A stretch of DNA of 64,000 nt from Bacteroides timonensis (GTDB lineage: Bacteria; Bacteroidota; Bacteroidia; Bacteroidales; Bacteroidaceae). The notes beneath the pieces are model-generated. The model made no database searches. It saw nothing but the letters and a program-made list of their open reading frames with translations, and was not told the DNA's origin. Below, one piece after another: positions 39,979 through 49,785 of the stretch. Numbering within the stretch: the first letter of the stretch is position 1; the number at the start of each line of letters is the position of its first letter. The stretch spans positions 1 to 64,000 of the forward strand of contig NZ_CBVI010000039.1 in NCBI RefSeq assembly GCF_000513195.1, written 5' to 3'. The translations under genes and the position numbers were made by a program.

Positions 39979-42900
39979 TTAAAAAGTTAAGTTTAAGCCA
40001 AATATAAAAGAACGTGGAGATGGGTAAGAACTCATATCAACTCCCGGACGAAGTCCGTCGAATGTAAAAGAGCTCACTTCCGGGTCATAGCCACTATAGT
40101 TGGTAATAATAAATGCATTCTTAACAGAAGCATAAACAGATGCATTCTGGAAACCAATCTTGCTCAGCCATACTTTAGGCAACACATAGCTCAATGTGAT
40201 ATCAGCGCAACGCAGATAGCTGCCATCCTCTACATAGCGGTCCAGCACAGCATTCGGCACAGTGTATACAGAACTCGGATATAAGTTAGAGTGGTTGCTT
40301 TCTGTCCACATATTCTGGAAGGCCTTTCTGGTAATGTTATTAGAACGGATACCCGGAGTATTGATATAACGGTTGTTCGTATTCAGAATGTCTCTTCCTT
40401 GTACACCATTAAATATAGCAGACAAGCTAATGTCTTTCCATGAAACCGTTGTAGAGAAACCGTAAGTGAAGTCCGGATTCGGGTCACCGATGATGTCGCG
40501 GTCATTTACATTGATATCCCCATCCTTATCCTCATCACTATTTACATACTTAATATCACCCGCTACCGGAATAGCCCCGTTTACCGTCTTATAGTATCCG
40601 ATCGAACCATCTTTCTTAGTATACTTCACACCTTGATCAGTGATATCTTCTGGCTGCACAATGCCTTGTGTTACGTAACCGAAGAACAAACCCGGAGCTT
40701 TGCCTTCCATGAAGACGTGAGCCACACCGAAGTGGTCACCCAAAGAGTTACCATAATAACCCACATTCTCTCCCAAATAACCGAAATCAGACGGCAGAAG
40801 TCCCAACTCGCTAATTTCACCCTTATTAAATCCGATGTTACCCATTACACTCCATTTCCATTCTTTGCCATCAATGATCTGTGCATTCAAAGAGATTTCA
40901 ACACCTTTATTGGTCAAAGAGCCTTGATTGTAATAAGTAGAACTGAAACCAGCCGAACCGGGCAGTGATCTGGATATCAATAAGTCCGTAGTCTTCTTTT
41001 GATACACATCAACGGTACCGCTCAAGCGTGAATTAAATACTCCGAAGTCCACACCTGCATTCCAGGAAGCTGTCTTTTCCCATTTCAAACTATTGTTTGA
41101 CAGATTGGTTACGGAGAAAGCTGTTAACGGATTACCTGAACCATCAGCATAATAAAGATTCGAATTAGAGCCATACATAGAGAATGTAGAATACGGATCG
41201 ATAGACTGGTTACCGGTAACACCGTAGCTCACGCGAACTTTCAACTGACTCAGCCAAGTGAGATTTTTCATAAACTCCTCTTGTTCCATTCGCCATGCCA
41301 GTGATGCAGACGGGAAATATCCCCAACGACTGCCTTTGGCAAACTTACTGGAACCATCGGCACGGAAAGAAGCCGTAACCAAGTATTTATCTAAGAAGGA
41401 CACATTGACACGTCCCAGGTAAGAAACCAACTGGTAGTCTTTCTGGATAGGTTGTGCATTGGTTACATTGCTTGCCATGTGAAGACCGTTCTCACGCATT
41501 TCAAAAAAAGTGAAGTTATTACCCGTCGTATTCTTATTCAGGAAATTATAATCTTCATAAGTAACACCGGCTGTAGCATCCAACGTTGCGATAGACTTGA
41601 TCTTCGTATTATAGTTCAAAAGGTTTTCTACAGAAACATTACTCTTGTTCAGGTTAGACAGTGACAACAAGCCCTGATTATTCATACCTTGATAAAGTTG
41701 CAGACCATACCAACGTTTGCGGTCGTTAATATTCAGATTACCACCGGTACGAAGATTATAACGGAAAAACTTATTGATCTTCCAAGTCAAATCCATACTG
41801 GCTTTGAAACTCTTGTCATCCGTTACGTCCACATAGTCGTTCAACCAACTGAAAACAGTCGTCTTGTTCTCATTATTGAAATTCGGGTCATCTTCCGGCA
41901 TTTCAAACGGAGCATAATCCAATGCAGTACGAGAAATAGCTCCGGTAGAACCACCCAATGTATTACCACCCGCCATCATGTCATTCTGACGAAGAGCACC
42001 GCTCAGGGACAAGTCTATCTTAACAGCCTTTGAAATCTCGGCACTCAAATTAGCACGCAAGTCACCCTGTTTCAAAGAAGTTTGTTTTACCGTACCGTTA
42101 ATATCCTTGAAATTGGCAGATATATAGTAGGTAACCTTATCCGAACCACCATTCAAAGACAAAGAGTAGTTCTGCGAGAAGGCCGAAGAATAGATTTCTT
42201 TTTGCCAGTTCTTATAATTTACGACATTATACGTTTCAGGATCGTTCGGATTATACTTGTCATAAGAACCGTTGAATACATATCTCACCTCATCACCTAC
42301 AAGATAAAAAGGATACAAATTATCTTTGATTCTGCTGTTTGCATAGCTTGCATACTCTTCCAGATTAATCATATCCATCAGTTTGGCAGTATTGGCTATT
42401 GTGAAAGTGACCGAAGCATTCACTTTGGTCTTTCCTTGCTTACCTTTCTTCGTTGTAATCAAGATTACACCGTTTGCACCACGAGAACCATAAATAGCTG
42501 TTGAAGAAGCATCTTTCAATACTGTGATATCCTCGATATCGGCAGGATTCAGAGAAGACAAGGGGTCCTGATTGATCTGGAAGTCACCACTGATACCTGA
42601 AGAAGCAAATTCACCCGTTGACGCCTGCGGTACATTATCAATAACGTAAAGCGGCTGGTTGTCTCCACGGAGTGAACTGGCACCACGAATAGTTACTGAA
42701 GAAGCAGAACCGACAGCCGAAGATGAGGAGTTAACCACAAGACCTGCAATTTTACCCGACAACAGGTTATCGATAGAAGTTGCTTTGGCCGCATCATTGG
42801 CATCCGGGCGTATACTGGTCAATGCTCCGGTAAGGTCGCCTTTACGAGCCGAACCGTAACCTACCACAACTACCTCGTCCAACAACTGCGTGTCATCCTT

Positions 42901-43197
42901 CAGCGTCACATTAATCACCGTCTTGTTACCTACCGCAATCTCTTGCGTCTCATAACCGATGAAAGAAAAAACTAATACTGATTTAGAGTTGGGGACATCA
43001 ATCTTATAATTACCGTCAATATCGGTAATCGTCCCAAGCGATCCTCCTTTTACTTGTACATTGACACCCGGTACACCTTCATTGGTGCTGTCAATCACTT
43101 TACCTGTTACTTTGACGGATTGCTGTGCAAAAGCGGCAGCAGTAGTTGTCAAGCAGAGCAGACATGTTAGAAAAACATTAAATAACTTCTGTCTCAT
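39979..43197 (-). CDS. susC: SusC-like TonB-dependent outer-membrane transporter
   Basis: A 1072-residue transporter: signal peptide (1-24, ending AFAQ), carboxypeptidase-D-like domain (VTGKVIDSTNEGVPGVNVQV), LLDEVVVVGYGSARKGDLTG, plug with LYVIDNVPQ and VLKDASSTAIYGSRGANGVI, then the barrel ending GLNLTF. It imports oligosaccharides for the second locus. Its promoter (TACATTTG at 43247-43254) is divergent from the hybrid regulator gene and carries the shared operator block. Confidence 0.94.
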   Translation of the reverse strand: MRQKLFNVFLTCLLCLTTTAAAFAQQSVKVTGKVIDSTNEGVPGVNVQVKGGSLGTITDIDGNYKIDVPNSKSVLVFSFIGYETQEIAVGNKTVINVTLKDDTQLLDEVVVVGYGSARKGDLTGALTSIRPDANDAAKATSIDNLLSGKIAGLVVNSSSSAVGSASSVTIRGASSLRGDNQPLYVIDNVPQASTGEFASSGISGDFQINQDPLSSLNPADIEDITVLKDASSTAIYGSRGANGVILITTKKGKQGKTKVNASVTFTIANTAKLMDMINLEEYASYANSRIKDNLYPFYLVGDEVRYVFNGSYDKYNPNDPETYNVVNYKNWQKEIYSSAFSQNYSLSLNGGSDKVTYYISANFKDINGTVKQTSLKQGDLRANLSAEISKAVKIDLSLSGALRQNDMMAGGNTLGGSTGAISRTALDYAPFEMPEDDPNFNNENKTTVFSWLNDYVDVTDDKSFKASMDLTWKINKFFRYNLRTGGNLNINDRKRWYGLQLYQGMNNQGLLSLSNLNKSNVSVENLLNYNTKIKSIATLDATAGVTYEDYNFLNKNTTGNNFTFFEMRENGLHMASNVTNAQPIQKDYQLVSYLGRVNVSFLDKYLVTASFRADGSSKFAKGSRWGYFPSASLAWRMEQEEFMKNLTWLSQLKVRVSYGVTGNQSIDPYSTFSMYGSNSNLYYADGSGNPLTAFSVTNLSNNSLKWEKTASWNAGVDFGVFNSRLSGTVDVYQKKTTDLLISRSLPGSAGFSSTYYNQGSLTNKGVEISLNAQIIDGKEWKWSVMGNIGFNKGEISELGLLPSDFGYLGENVGYYGNSLGDHFGVAHVFMEGKAPGLFFGYVTQGIVQPEDITDQGVKYTKKDGSIGYYKTVNGAIPVAGDIKYVNSDEDKDGDINVNDRDIIGDPNPDFTYGFSTTVSWKDISLSAIFNGVQGRDILNTNNRYINTPGIRSNNITRKAFQNMWTESNHSNLYPSSVYTVPNAVLDRYVEDGSYLRCADITLSYVLPKVWLSKIGFQNASVYASVKNAFIITNYSGYDPEVSSFTFDGLRPGVDMSSYPSPRSFIFGLNLTF

Positions 43198-43241
43198 AGA
43201 ATTAAATTTAAATTAGTAAAGACTATTGTTAACATTGATTT

Positions 43242-43313
43242 CGATGCAAATGTAAAGCGAAACAGAAGGAGCACCGGTACAATAATCACTATTACTAAAT
43301 CCAAAATTGACTA
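43242..43313 (-). promoter_or_regulatory. Promoter and shared operator block A (susC)
   Basis: Minus-strand TACATTTG at 43247-43254 is an exact -7 match 49 bp upstream of susC. On the plus strand the flank reads CGATGCAAATGTAAAGC, then TACAATAATCACTATT, then ATCCAAAATTG starting 44 bp past the -7. Blocks at 52521 and 37939 share these words at near-equal spacing. Confidence 0.6.
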
Positions 43314-43397
43314 CCTACAGCCTTCCTGCAGGGGTATAGCCAAATTTGGAGCTAAAAATAGACAAAATTGGAGTTTCTTCCCATCAGATTCCTGTCT

Positions 43398-43434
43398 TTT
43401 GTTTTGTATGGTTCGATACAAAAGTTTATTTTTG
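43398..43434 (+). promoter_or_regulatory. Promoter of second HTCS gene with internal dyad
   Basis: TTTG at 43403-43406 and TATTTTTG at 43427-43434 match the Bacteroides -33 and -7 elements with 20 bp between. An 8-bp dyad (TTTTGTAT at 43402-43409, ATACAAAA at 43416-43423) lies across the spacer and could be a repressor or autoregulatory site. Confidence 0.5.
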
Positions 43435-43455
43435 TTCCAATCTTTGCACAATACC

Positions 43456-46400
43456 ATGAGAAAAACCATGTTAACCACACTAGTATTGTTCCTATTATCG
43501 CTCTTTCCGGATAAAGCAGTCGGCAATAAACAATACGCTTTCCAGCAGATAAGTACGCAAAACGGCCTGTCCTCTTCGGTCCGCTGCCTGGTTGTGAGCC
43601 AAGAGAAGGGATACGTATGGATGGGAACGAGGCTGGGTATCGGACGTTTCGACGGCTACGAACTAAGGAAATATCTATTGGGAAATATCACCCATATTAT
43701 TGAAGATAAAGAACATACCATCTGGACCATTACTCCCAAAGGTTTATTCTACTACGATTATCAGGAAGACAAATTCCTCCAGGCACGCGACGAAGACAAC
43801 AACCCGGTGACCGTAACTTCCATCTGCCCGTGGACCGACGGCGTGTTGTTCGGTGGTAACGGAAGACTCTATAAATATGACTATGCCAACCGGAAAATCA
43901 AATTCTTATATCCTCTGACACCTAATAATAAATACAATATTACCAACTTACAAAAGTGGGACGACCACACCCTATTGTGCAGTAACCGCTGGAACCATGC
44001 ACTGCTCATTGACGTTTCCACCGGACAGACACGCCCTGTTCCTTTTGAGAGCAACGAACTGATTTCCACCCTCATCGACAAGAACGGGAACATATGGATA
44101 GCCCCTTATTATCAGGGAGTGAAGTGTTACGACCGGAATGGCAAACTCCTACACTCCTACCACAGCGGGAACTCCCCTTTGCAAACCAACGTCGTGCTCT
44201 CACTGGCCGAAAATGACGGGAAAATCTGGATTGGAACAGATGGTGCAGGTATTTATATCTTAAATCCGGAAGACGACACAATGTCCGTCCTGTCCCATAC
44301 CCCCGGTGATCCTTACTCTCTGCCGGTCAATTCCATTCTTTATCTGTACGCTGACGCTAACAATAGTATGTGGGCAGGCAGTGTACGCGGAGGACTAATC
44401 AGCATTAAGGAAGTAGGGATGAAGATTTACTCGGATGCCCTGCCCGGCACGGAATACGGATTAAGTGAGAAATCAATCTTATGCATCTATCAGGACGAAG
44501 ATGACGAAATCTGGATCGGGACAGACGGCGGTGGAATCAACAGTCTTCATCCCGGCAACAAGAAATTCCATCACGTCATGTCTACATGGGGAGACAAAGT
44601 ATCTTCTATCACAGGAGTGGACAAACAACGGTTATTAGTATCCCTGTTTAGCAAAGGATTGTTCTTCTTCGACAGGAAAACCGGAAATTACCAGCCGCTC
44701 ATTATCGTAAATGACAGCATCAACGAACTGATGTGCAAGCGTGGAAAAACCGTAAACGTATTCCAAAACACACCCGAAACCATATTATTACTTGCTGAAT
44801 CGCCTTATAGTTACCACATAAGTAAGAAAGAATTCACCCCTATTTCACTGGATAAATACACTAAAGAGATTATTGGTACCATGTTGCCGATAGAGAGCAA
44901 AGGCCCTGTCTCCTACCTGCACGATTTTAAACGCATCTACCGCATAGACTCCCGGAAGAATATGTTGGAAACTCTCTTCAGTTGTCAGGGAGACACCATA
45001 TTCAATTCCATAGCTATCGATGAAAGCGGGGTTTTCTGGATAGGAAGCAATTACGGCCTCAGCCGTTACTCCATCGAGAAGCGAGAACACACCAACATTC
45101 CCAACAGCCTGATCCATGAAATCAATTCACTGATTTGTGATAAACGGGGGCGCGTATGGCTGGGGGCTGACGGAAAACTGTTTGCCCACCTCATTCACGA
45201 AGGAGAGTTCATCCTCTACGGAGAATCTGACGGAGTGATTCTGAATGAGTATCTGGAAAAGCCACGGTTGTTATCTGCCCAAGGCGATATCTACATGGGT
45301 GGTGTCAATGGCCTGCTCTGTGTCAACAAGCAACTCCCCGACGAGTCAACAACTCCGCCCATACTGGAATTGGCTGACGTATCGGTAGGCGGAGAACGTA
45401 TGAACGCCCTGATTAACACCGGACAAAGCCTGAAAGTTCCGGAACAGAGCAAGCCCATATCCATCAAGATTATCGCCCACGACAAAGATATCTTCCGCAA
45501 ACCCATGTATCGCTACACCCTGCGGGGAATGGAGGGGCAAGTCATCTACTCTTATCAACCGGAACTGACACTCAGCGGGTTGCCTGCAAGAACTTATCAA
45601 GTGATGGCTGCATGCAGCACCCGCAGTGGAGGATGGACGGAAGATTACCAAATACTGGAATTAATAGTGCTTCCGCCCTGGTATAAATCCGGCTGGTTCA
45701 CAATCAGTTGCATCATAGTGGCATTCTCCGGCATTGTACTCGTATTCTTCTCCCTGCTGCGCCGCAAAGAAAACAAGCTGAAATGGGCCATGAAAGAGCA
45801 TGAGCAACAGGTTTATGAAGAAAAAGTACGCTTCCTTATCAACATCAATCATGAATTGCGCACTCCGCTAACCCTGATACATGCCCCGCTAAAACAGCTA
45901 TTGGCAACCTTATCACCGGAGGATGAAAAATACCCTATTATACAAAGCATCAGCAAGCAGTCCGGACGCATGAAAGAGCTTCTGAACATGGTGCTGAATG
46001 TACGGAAAATGGAAGTGGGACAAAGCACCTTGCATGTGGAGAACGTAGAGTTGAACCCGTGGGTGGAACAACTTATTGATGATTTCCGGCCGGAGGCAAC
46101 AATGAAAGGAATTTCCATTGTTTACAATCCGGACAAGGAAGTGGACACCCTCTGTTTTGACAAGGAGAAATGCACCACCATCCTGACGAACCTGCTTATC
46201 AATGCACTGAAATACAGTTCTGAGAACGGACAAATCAGTGTATCCGTAAGTTTGTCCGAAGACCAGAGCAACGTGCGCATTTCTGTAGCCGACGAAGGTC
46301 CCGGTTTAAAGGACATAGATATAAACAATCTCTTTATCCGATTCTATCAAGGCAACAACAGCCGTCCGGGCACAGGCATCGGTCTTTCTTATTCCAAGAT

Positions 46401-47364
46401 TCTGGCCGAACAGCATGGCGGGAGCATCGGTGCTTATGACCACGAAACCGCCCCCGGAGCAACCTTCTGGTTTGAGTTGCCCCGCAACGTGCAGCCCGGA
46501 AAAGTAACCCTGCAACCCCAACCTTATCTGAATGAGTTGTTAGCTCCTACCCAGGAAGTGGAAAGCATTCCGGAAGAAACAGCCGTAAAAGAGGAAACCA
46601 CGAACAACACGCTGCTCATAGTAGATGACAACAAGGATTTGACTGACTATTTGTCCGAAGCACTGAAAGGCAAATTCAAGAAGATATGGGTGGCTTATGA
46701 CGGTGAAGAAGCGCTGCGCATTTGTCGGGAATCATATCCGGATATAGTTGTCAGTGACATACAAATGCCCCGCATGAATGGGTATGAGTTGTGCAAGCAC
46801 ATCAAGGAAGACCTGGAAATCAGCCATATCCCTATTATTCTGCTGACCGCCCGCAATGATGAGGAAAGCCAGATTTTCGGTTACAAGAACGGAGCCGATG
46901 CTTATCTGACGAAGCCTTTTGAGGTCAGCATACTTCATACCATCATCCAAAGCCAACTGAAGAACCGTGAGCGGATGCGGACGCGCTATGCAGAAGCGGG
47001 ACCATTGCCTCAGCCACAGGAAAGTACGTTCAGCCCGGCAGACGAGAAGTTCCTGAAACGGTTGAATAAGTCAATCACCGAGAATCTGGACAATCCACAG
47101 ATGGGGGTGCCTTTCCTGTGTACGGAACTGGGAATCAGCCGCGCTTCTCTCTATAATAAACTAAAGGTGGTGACAGGTATGGGAGCCAATGATTACATAA
47201 CCAAGCTCCGGGTGGAGCGGGCGGTCTGGTTACTTACCCATAGCACCCTCAACATTAATGAGATAGCGGATCAGACGGGGTTCTCCACATCACGCTATTT
47301 TAGTACGGTATTCAAACAGTATATGGGGTGTTCGCCGACGCAATACAAGGAGGAACATGCGTAA
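43456..47364 (+). CDS. Hybrid two-component system regulator (HTCS) of host-glycan-type locus
   Basis: A 1302-residue membrane sensor-regulator. The start at 43456 gives MRKTMLTTLVLFLLSLFPDK, a signal peptide. The frame from 43399 begins upstream of the -7 element and is rejected. Order: Reg_prop propellers (about 25-640), Y_Y_Y domain (about 670-735), membrane helix (about 745-768), HisKA with His799 in NINHELRTPL, HATPase (NLLINALKYSS, ADEGPGL, GTGIGLSYS), receiver with Asp1101 in VVSDIQMPRMNG, and an AraC HTH ending GCSPTQYKEEHA. It is divergent from susC and probably activates the promoters at 37939, 43242 and 52521. Confidence 0.95.
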   Translation: MRKTMLTTLVLFLLSLFPDKAVGNKQYAFQQISTQNGLSSSVRCLVVSQEKGYVWMGTRLGIGRFDGYELRKYLLGNITHIIEDKEHTIWTITPKGLFYYDYQEDKFLQARDEDNNPVTVTSICPWTDGVLFGGNGRLYKYDYANRKIKFLYPLTPNNKYNITNLQKWDDHTLLCSNRWNHALLIDVSTGQTRPVPFESNELISTLIDKNGNIWIAPYYQGVKCYDRNGKLLHSYHSGNSPLQTNVVLSLAENDGKIWIGTDGAGIYILNPEDDTMSVLSHTPGDPYSLPVNSILYLYADANNSMWAGSVRGGLISIKEVGMKIYSDALPGTEYGLSEKSILCIYQDEDDEIWIGTDGGGINSLHPGNKKFHHVMSTWGDKVSSITGVDKQRLLVSLFSKGLFFFDRKTGNYQPLIIVNDSINELMCKRGKTVNVFQNTPETILLLAESPYSYHISKKEFTPISLDKYTKEIIGTMLPIESKGPVSYLHDFKRIYRIDSRKNMLETLFSCQGDTIFNSIAIDESGVFWIGSNYGLSRYSIEKREHTNIPNSLIHEINSLICDKRGRVWLGADGKLFAHLIHEGEFILYGESDGVILNEYLEKPRLLSAQGDIYMGGVNGLLCVNKQLPDESTTPPILELADVSVGGERMNALINTGQSLKVPEQSKPISIKIIAHDKDIFRKPMYRYTLRGMEGQVIYSYQPELTLSGLPARTYQVMAACSTRSGGWTEDYQILELIVLPPWYKSGWFTISCIIVAFSGIVLVFFSLLRRKENKLKWAMKEHEQQVYEEKVRFLININHELRTPLTLIHAPLKQLLATLSPEDEKYPIIQSISKQSGRMKELLNMVLNVRKMEVGQSTLHVENVELNPWVEQLIDDFRPEATMKGISIVYNPDKEVDTLCFDKEKCTTILTNLLINALKYSSENGQISVSVSLSEDQSNVRISVADEGPGLKDIDINNLFIRFYQGNNSRPGTGIGLSYSKILAEQHGGSIGAYDHETAPGATFWFELPRNVQPGKVTLQPQPYLNELLAPTQEVESIPEETAVKEETTNNTLLIVDDNKDLTDYLSEALKGKFKKIWVAYDGEEALRICRESYPDIVVSDIQMPRMNGYELCKHIKEDLEISHIPIILLTARNDEESQIFGYKNGADAYLTKPFEVSILHTIIQSQLKNRERMRTRYAEAGPLPQPQESTFSPADEKFLKRLNKSITENLDNPQMGVPFLCTELGISRASLYNKLKVVTGMGANDYITKLRVERAVWLLTHSTLNINEIADQTGFSTSRYFSTVFKQYMGCSPTQYKEEHA

Positions 47365-47396
47365 AAAGGCTGTTATGTAGTGTAAACACGGCTGTA

Positions 47397-47440
47397 TCAT
47401 TGCTTTCACATAGGCAGTTCATTGCTTTCGCATAGGCAGT
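47397..47440 (+). repeat. 22-bp tandem duplication
   Basis: Two abutting copies of a 22-bp unit beginning TCATTGCTTTC and ending CATAGGCAGT, with one mismatch (A/G). They lie 33 bp after the regulator stop in a gene-free stretch (47365-47969). The rest of that stretch holds the hairpins at 47807-47899 and nothing else I can support. Confidence 0.7.
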
Positions 47441-47806
47441 TGCTTATTTCAGAGTGCTTCATTTTGCAACGGCCACAAATGTAGTTCAGCTGCCTCACAG
47501 TTATGAGGCTCGTGCTCCACAATCGTGAAGCACAAGCGCCACAGACGTAAACACTATTAAAACACTGGATATCAACAAAATAAACATGCAGAGTTTTCCC
47601 AATGAACATAGGAGATTGACATATACAATCCCTATTTAGAATGAATAAAAGTAGGTAAGAAACGGAGTGCTATCTAATGAAAAGCAGGTAATCCGGTATC
47701 TTTTATATCAAAAAAAGCAGGAAAAGAGAAAATAGGGAATCAAAGGTTTTATACGAATATGAAAGATAACAAAAAGATAATCAAAAACATACATCTAATT
47801 AAGAGT

Positions 47807-47840
47807 AGTGTAGGCAAATTTGCCTACACTCTGTTTTTTA
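47807..47840 (+). terminator. Terminator-like perfect palindrome
   Basis: A perfect 24-bp palindrome with arms AGTGTAGGCAAA/TTTGCCTACACT is followed by CTGTTTTTTA. It could end transcription from the hybrid regulator, though it is 440 bp beyond its stop. A further bulged hairpin (GCTTACACCATGCT with AGCATGAGTGTAAGC, 47844-47899) follows. Confidence 0.6.
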
Positions 47841-47969
47841 TTTGCTTACACCATGCTATATCACCGATGAATAGGGCGATACAGAGCATGAGTGTAAGCG
47901 TGTAGGTAAAAGTGAGGATAAACTCTGTGTAGATAGAATTGAATTTATAATTGCACCTCTATGTTGTAT

Positions 47970-48071
47970 TCATTTCTTTTTCTCCTTTTCTTTTTCATTA
48001 TAATACTCACTTTTTAAACGAACAGCTTTATTAATTTCATCCTGAGGTGTCTTTTGAGTTTTATAAGGTTT
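47970..48071 (-). pseudogene. C-terminal remnant of HigB/RelE-type toxin (DUF891-like)
   Basis: Minus-strand codons from just inside the end of the sulfatase gene (another frame, after TAG at 48072-48074) to TGA at 47970-47972 read KTQKTPQDEINKAVRLKSEY then YNEKEKEKKK. This closely fits the conserved tail of phage Gp49/HigB-like toxins (KTQKTP..EI.KA..LK.EYY.EKE). The N-terminal two-thirds and any antitoxin are missing. The sulfatase stop overlaps the remnant, so this looks like a recombination scar. Confidence 0.55.
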
Positions 48072-49629
48072 CTATGTTAGAAAGTAAAGGATAATTCGAA
48101 GCGGACTCCGGCAATGTCACCGGGAACATATCGTTTTCTCTGTGCTCCCGACGGATAACTTCGAGCATCTGTTTCACGATTTCCGGATGTTGCGCCGCTA
48201 TATCGTTATCTTCGTGGATATCCTTTGCAAGGTCGTACAGATGGGGCTTTCCTTTCTTAACTATCAGTTTCCAATCGCCCATACGAACGCCGAACTGGTC
48301 GGTTTCATGGAATTCCCAATAGAGGAAATCATGTTTCTGCTGTTCACCAGCGTTGCCTAACAAGGTCGGGGCAAAAGAGATGCCATCGAAACAGTCACCT
48401 TCTAACTTCTTGTTGATATACTTTTTCGGGAATCCTTTGTCGCCCGCCAGTTCGCAGAAAGTAGGCATGATGTCGTAAAATGCCAGCTGGTGGTCGTTTA
48501 CCGAACCGGCGGAGATGCGTTCCGGCCAGCGCACAATGAAAGGAATCCGGATGCCGCCTTCATGACACTGCCGTTTCAAACCACGCAGTTTCCCATCCCG
48601 TCCGAAGAACTCCGGGTCCGCTCCTCCTTCTTCGTGAGGGCCGTTGTCGCTACTGAAGATGACGATGGTGTTCTCGTCCAGTCCCTTTTCTTTCAACTTC
48701 TTCAAGACTTCGCCCACGTAATAGTCCAGACGGGTAATCATACCGGCAAACTGGGCATGGGTATGCTCCGAAACATTATAACGTCCTTTCTCATACCCGC
48801 CCCAGGTTTTATCTCTAAAAAACTTCTTCTTGTAGCTTTTCAGGATAGAATCATTCGGCTGCGCAAGTTCCGCATGCGGCAAGGTGTAGGTGAAAAAGCC
48901 ATAGAAAGGCTGCTCTCCGTCCTGTTTGTCCAGCCATTCCAGCGCCTTACCGTGAATCAGGTCTGCCGAATATTGAGTGCGTTTCTTGTAATCATCGCCA
49001 AACATCGGGTAGTTGATATTATCTTCCAGCAGAATACGTATAACGCCTGTATCGCCTGCCTGTGTGCTGTACCTGTTCAGAAAGTTAGGGTAGTATAAAT
49101 GAGCCTGAAACTGGCATATATAACCATAGAATTCATCGATACCCCGCTTATCCGGTGTGGAACAAGAGCCTTCATAACCACCTGCCCACTTGCCGAAGAC
49201 TCCCGTTGTATAACCGTTCTTTTTCATTATCTCAGGAAGAATGATATGATTTTCATCGTATGGTTCCTGACCGACAACGGTAAATTCGTCATTAATCCCG
49301 TATTTCACGGTTGGAACTCCCTGCCAATACTCTTTATTTCCGCGCACATGGGTGTGTCCTGTATGTTGTCCCGTCATCAGCGAAGCACGGGAAGGGGCGC
49401 TCACCGGACTACCGGCATAGGCTTGGGTAAACAGCATGCCTTCGGCTGCCATACGGTCTATGTTAGGCGTTTCAATGTATTTCTGTCCGTAACATCCTAA
49501 ATCCCCGTATCCCATGTCGTCGCAGAGGATAAAGATAATGTTAGGTTTGGAATTCTTGTTTGCCGCATTGGCACACAAAGCAACAGTAGCCAGCAGGCCT
49601 GTTCCTAAAGTTATAACTGTCTGTTTCAT
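48061..49629 (-). CDS. S1-family sulfatase, Ser-type, exported
   Basis: A 522-residue sulfatase. The start at 49629 gives the signal peptide MKQTVITLGTGLLATVALCA. The active-site motif is S-A-P-S-R in SPVSAPSRASLMTGQHTGHT. Metal residues lie in LCDDMGYGD and SSDNGPHEEGG. It resembles the sulfatase at 1778 more than the other two sulfatases here, so it probably shares that subfamily. Its sulfated sugar is unknown. It follows GH2 on the same strand, 156 bp away across an interspersed repeat, and probably belongs to the same regulator's targets. Its last codons overlap a toxin remnant, so its C-terminus may be slightly altered relative to homologues. Confidence 0.9.
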   Translation of the reverse strand: MKQTVITLGTGLLATVALCANAANKNSKPNIIFILCDDMGYGDLGCYGQKYIETPNIDRMAAEGMLFTQAYAGSPVSAPSRASLMTGQHTGHTHVRGNKEYWQGVPTVKYGINDEFTVVGQEPYDENHIILPEIMKKNGYTTGVFGKWAGGYEGSCSTPDKRGIDEFYGYICQFQAHLYYPNFLNRYSTQAGDTGVIRILLEDNINYPMFGDDYKKRTQYSADLIHGKALEWLDKQDGEQPFYGFFTYTLPHAELAQPNDSILKSYKKKFFRDKTWGGYEKGRYNVSEHTHAQFAGMITRLDYYVGEVLKKLKEKGLDENTIVIFSSDNGPHEEGGADPEFFGRDGKLRGLKRQCHEGGIRIPFIVRWPERISAGSVNDHQLAFYDIMPTFCELAGDKGFPKKYINKKLEGDCFDGISFAPTLLGNAGEQQKHDFLYWEFHETDQFGVRMGDWKLIVKKGKPHLYDLAKDIHEDNDIAAQHPEIVKQMLEVIRREHRENDMFPVTLPESASNYPLLSNIETL

Positions 49630-49666
49630 ACTGAATTGTATATTCAAATTAAATATCGATGTATTC

Positions 49667-49735
49667 CGGGCGAATGATTATTCGCCCCTACAAGCGTTGT
49701 CACAATACGTGTAGGGGCGAAAAATCTTTCGCCCG
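49667..49735. repeat. Interspersed palindromic repeat between GH2 and sulfatase
   Basis: Two facing segments, CGGGCGAATGATTATTCGCC plus CCTACA (49667-49692) and TGTAGGGGCGAAAAATCTTT plus CGCCCG (49710-49735), form a long imperfect hairpin, each half being itself palindromic. Similar GGGCGAAT...ATTCGCCC repeats are familiar in many bacterial genomes. It may reduce read-through from GH2 to the sulfatase. Confidence 0.6.
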
Positions 49736-49785
49736 CCAACACAGCGTAGCCACTTGTAGCCCGTAGCTTGTAGCTCGTCACTTAC

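Noticed and set aside
47759..47905. A 48-residue plus-strand frame (MKDNKKIIKN...)
   Set aside because: It runs through the perfect palindrome and second hairpin, so its codons are explained by structure. No recognisable protein features.
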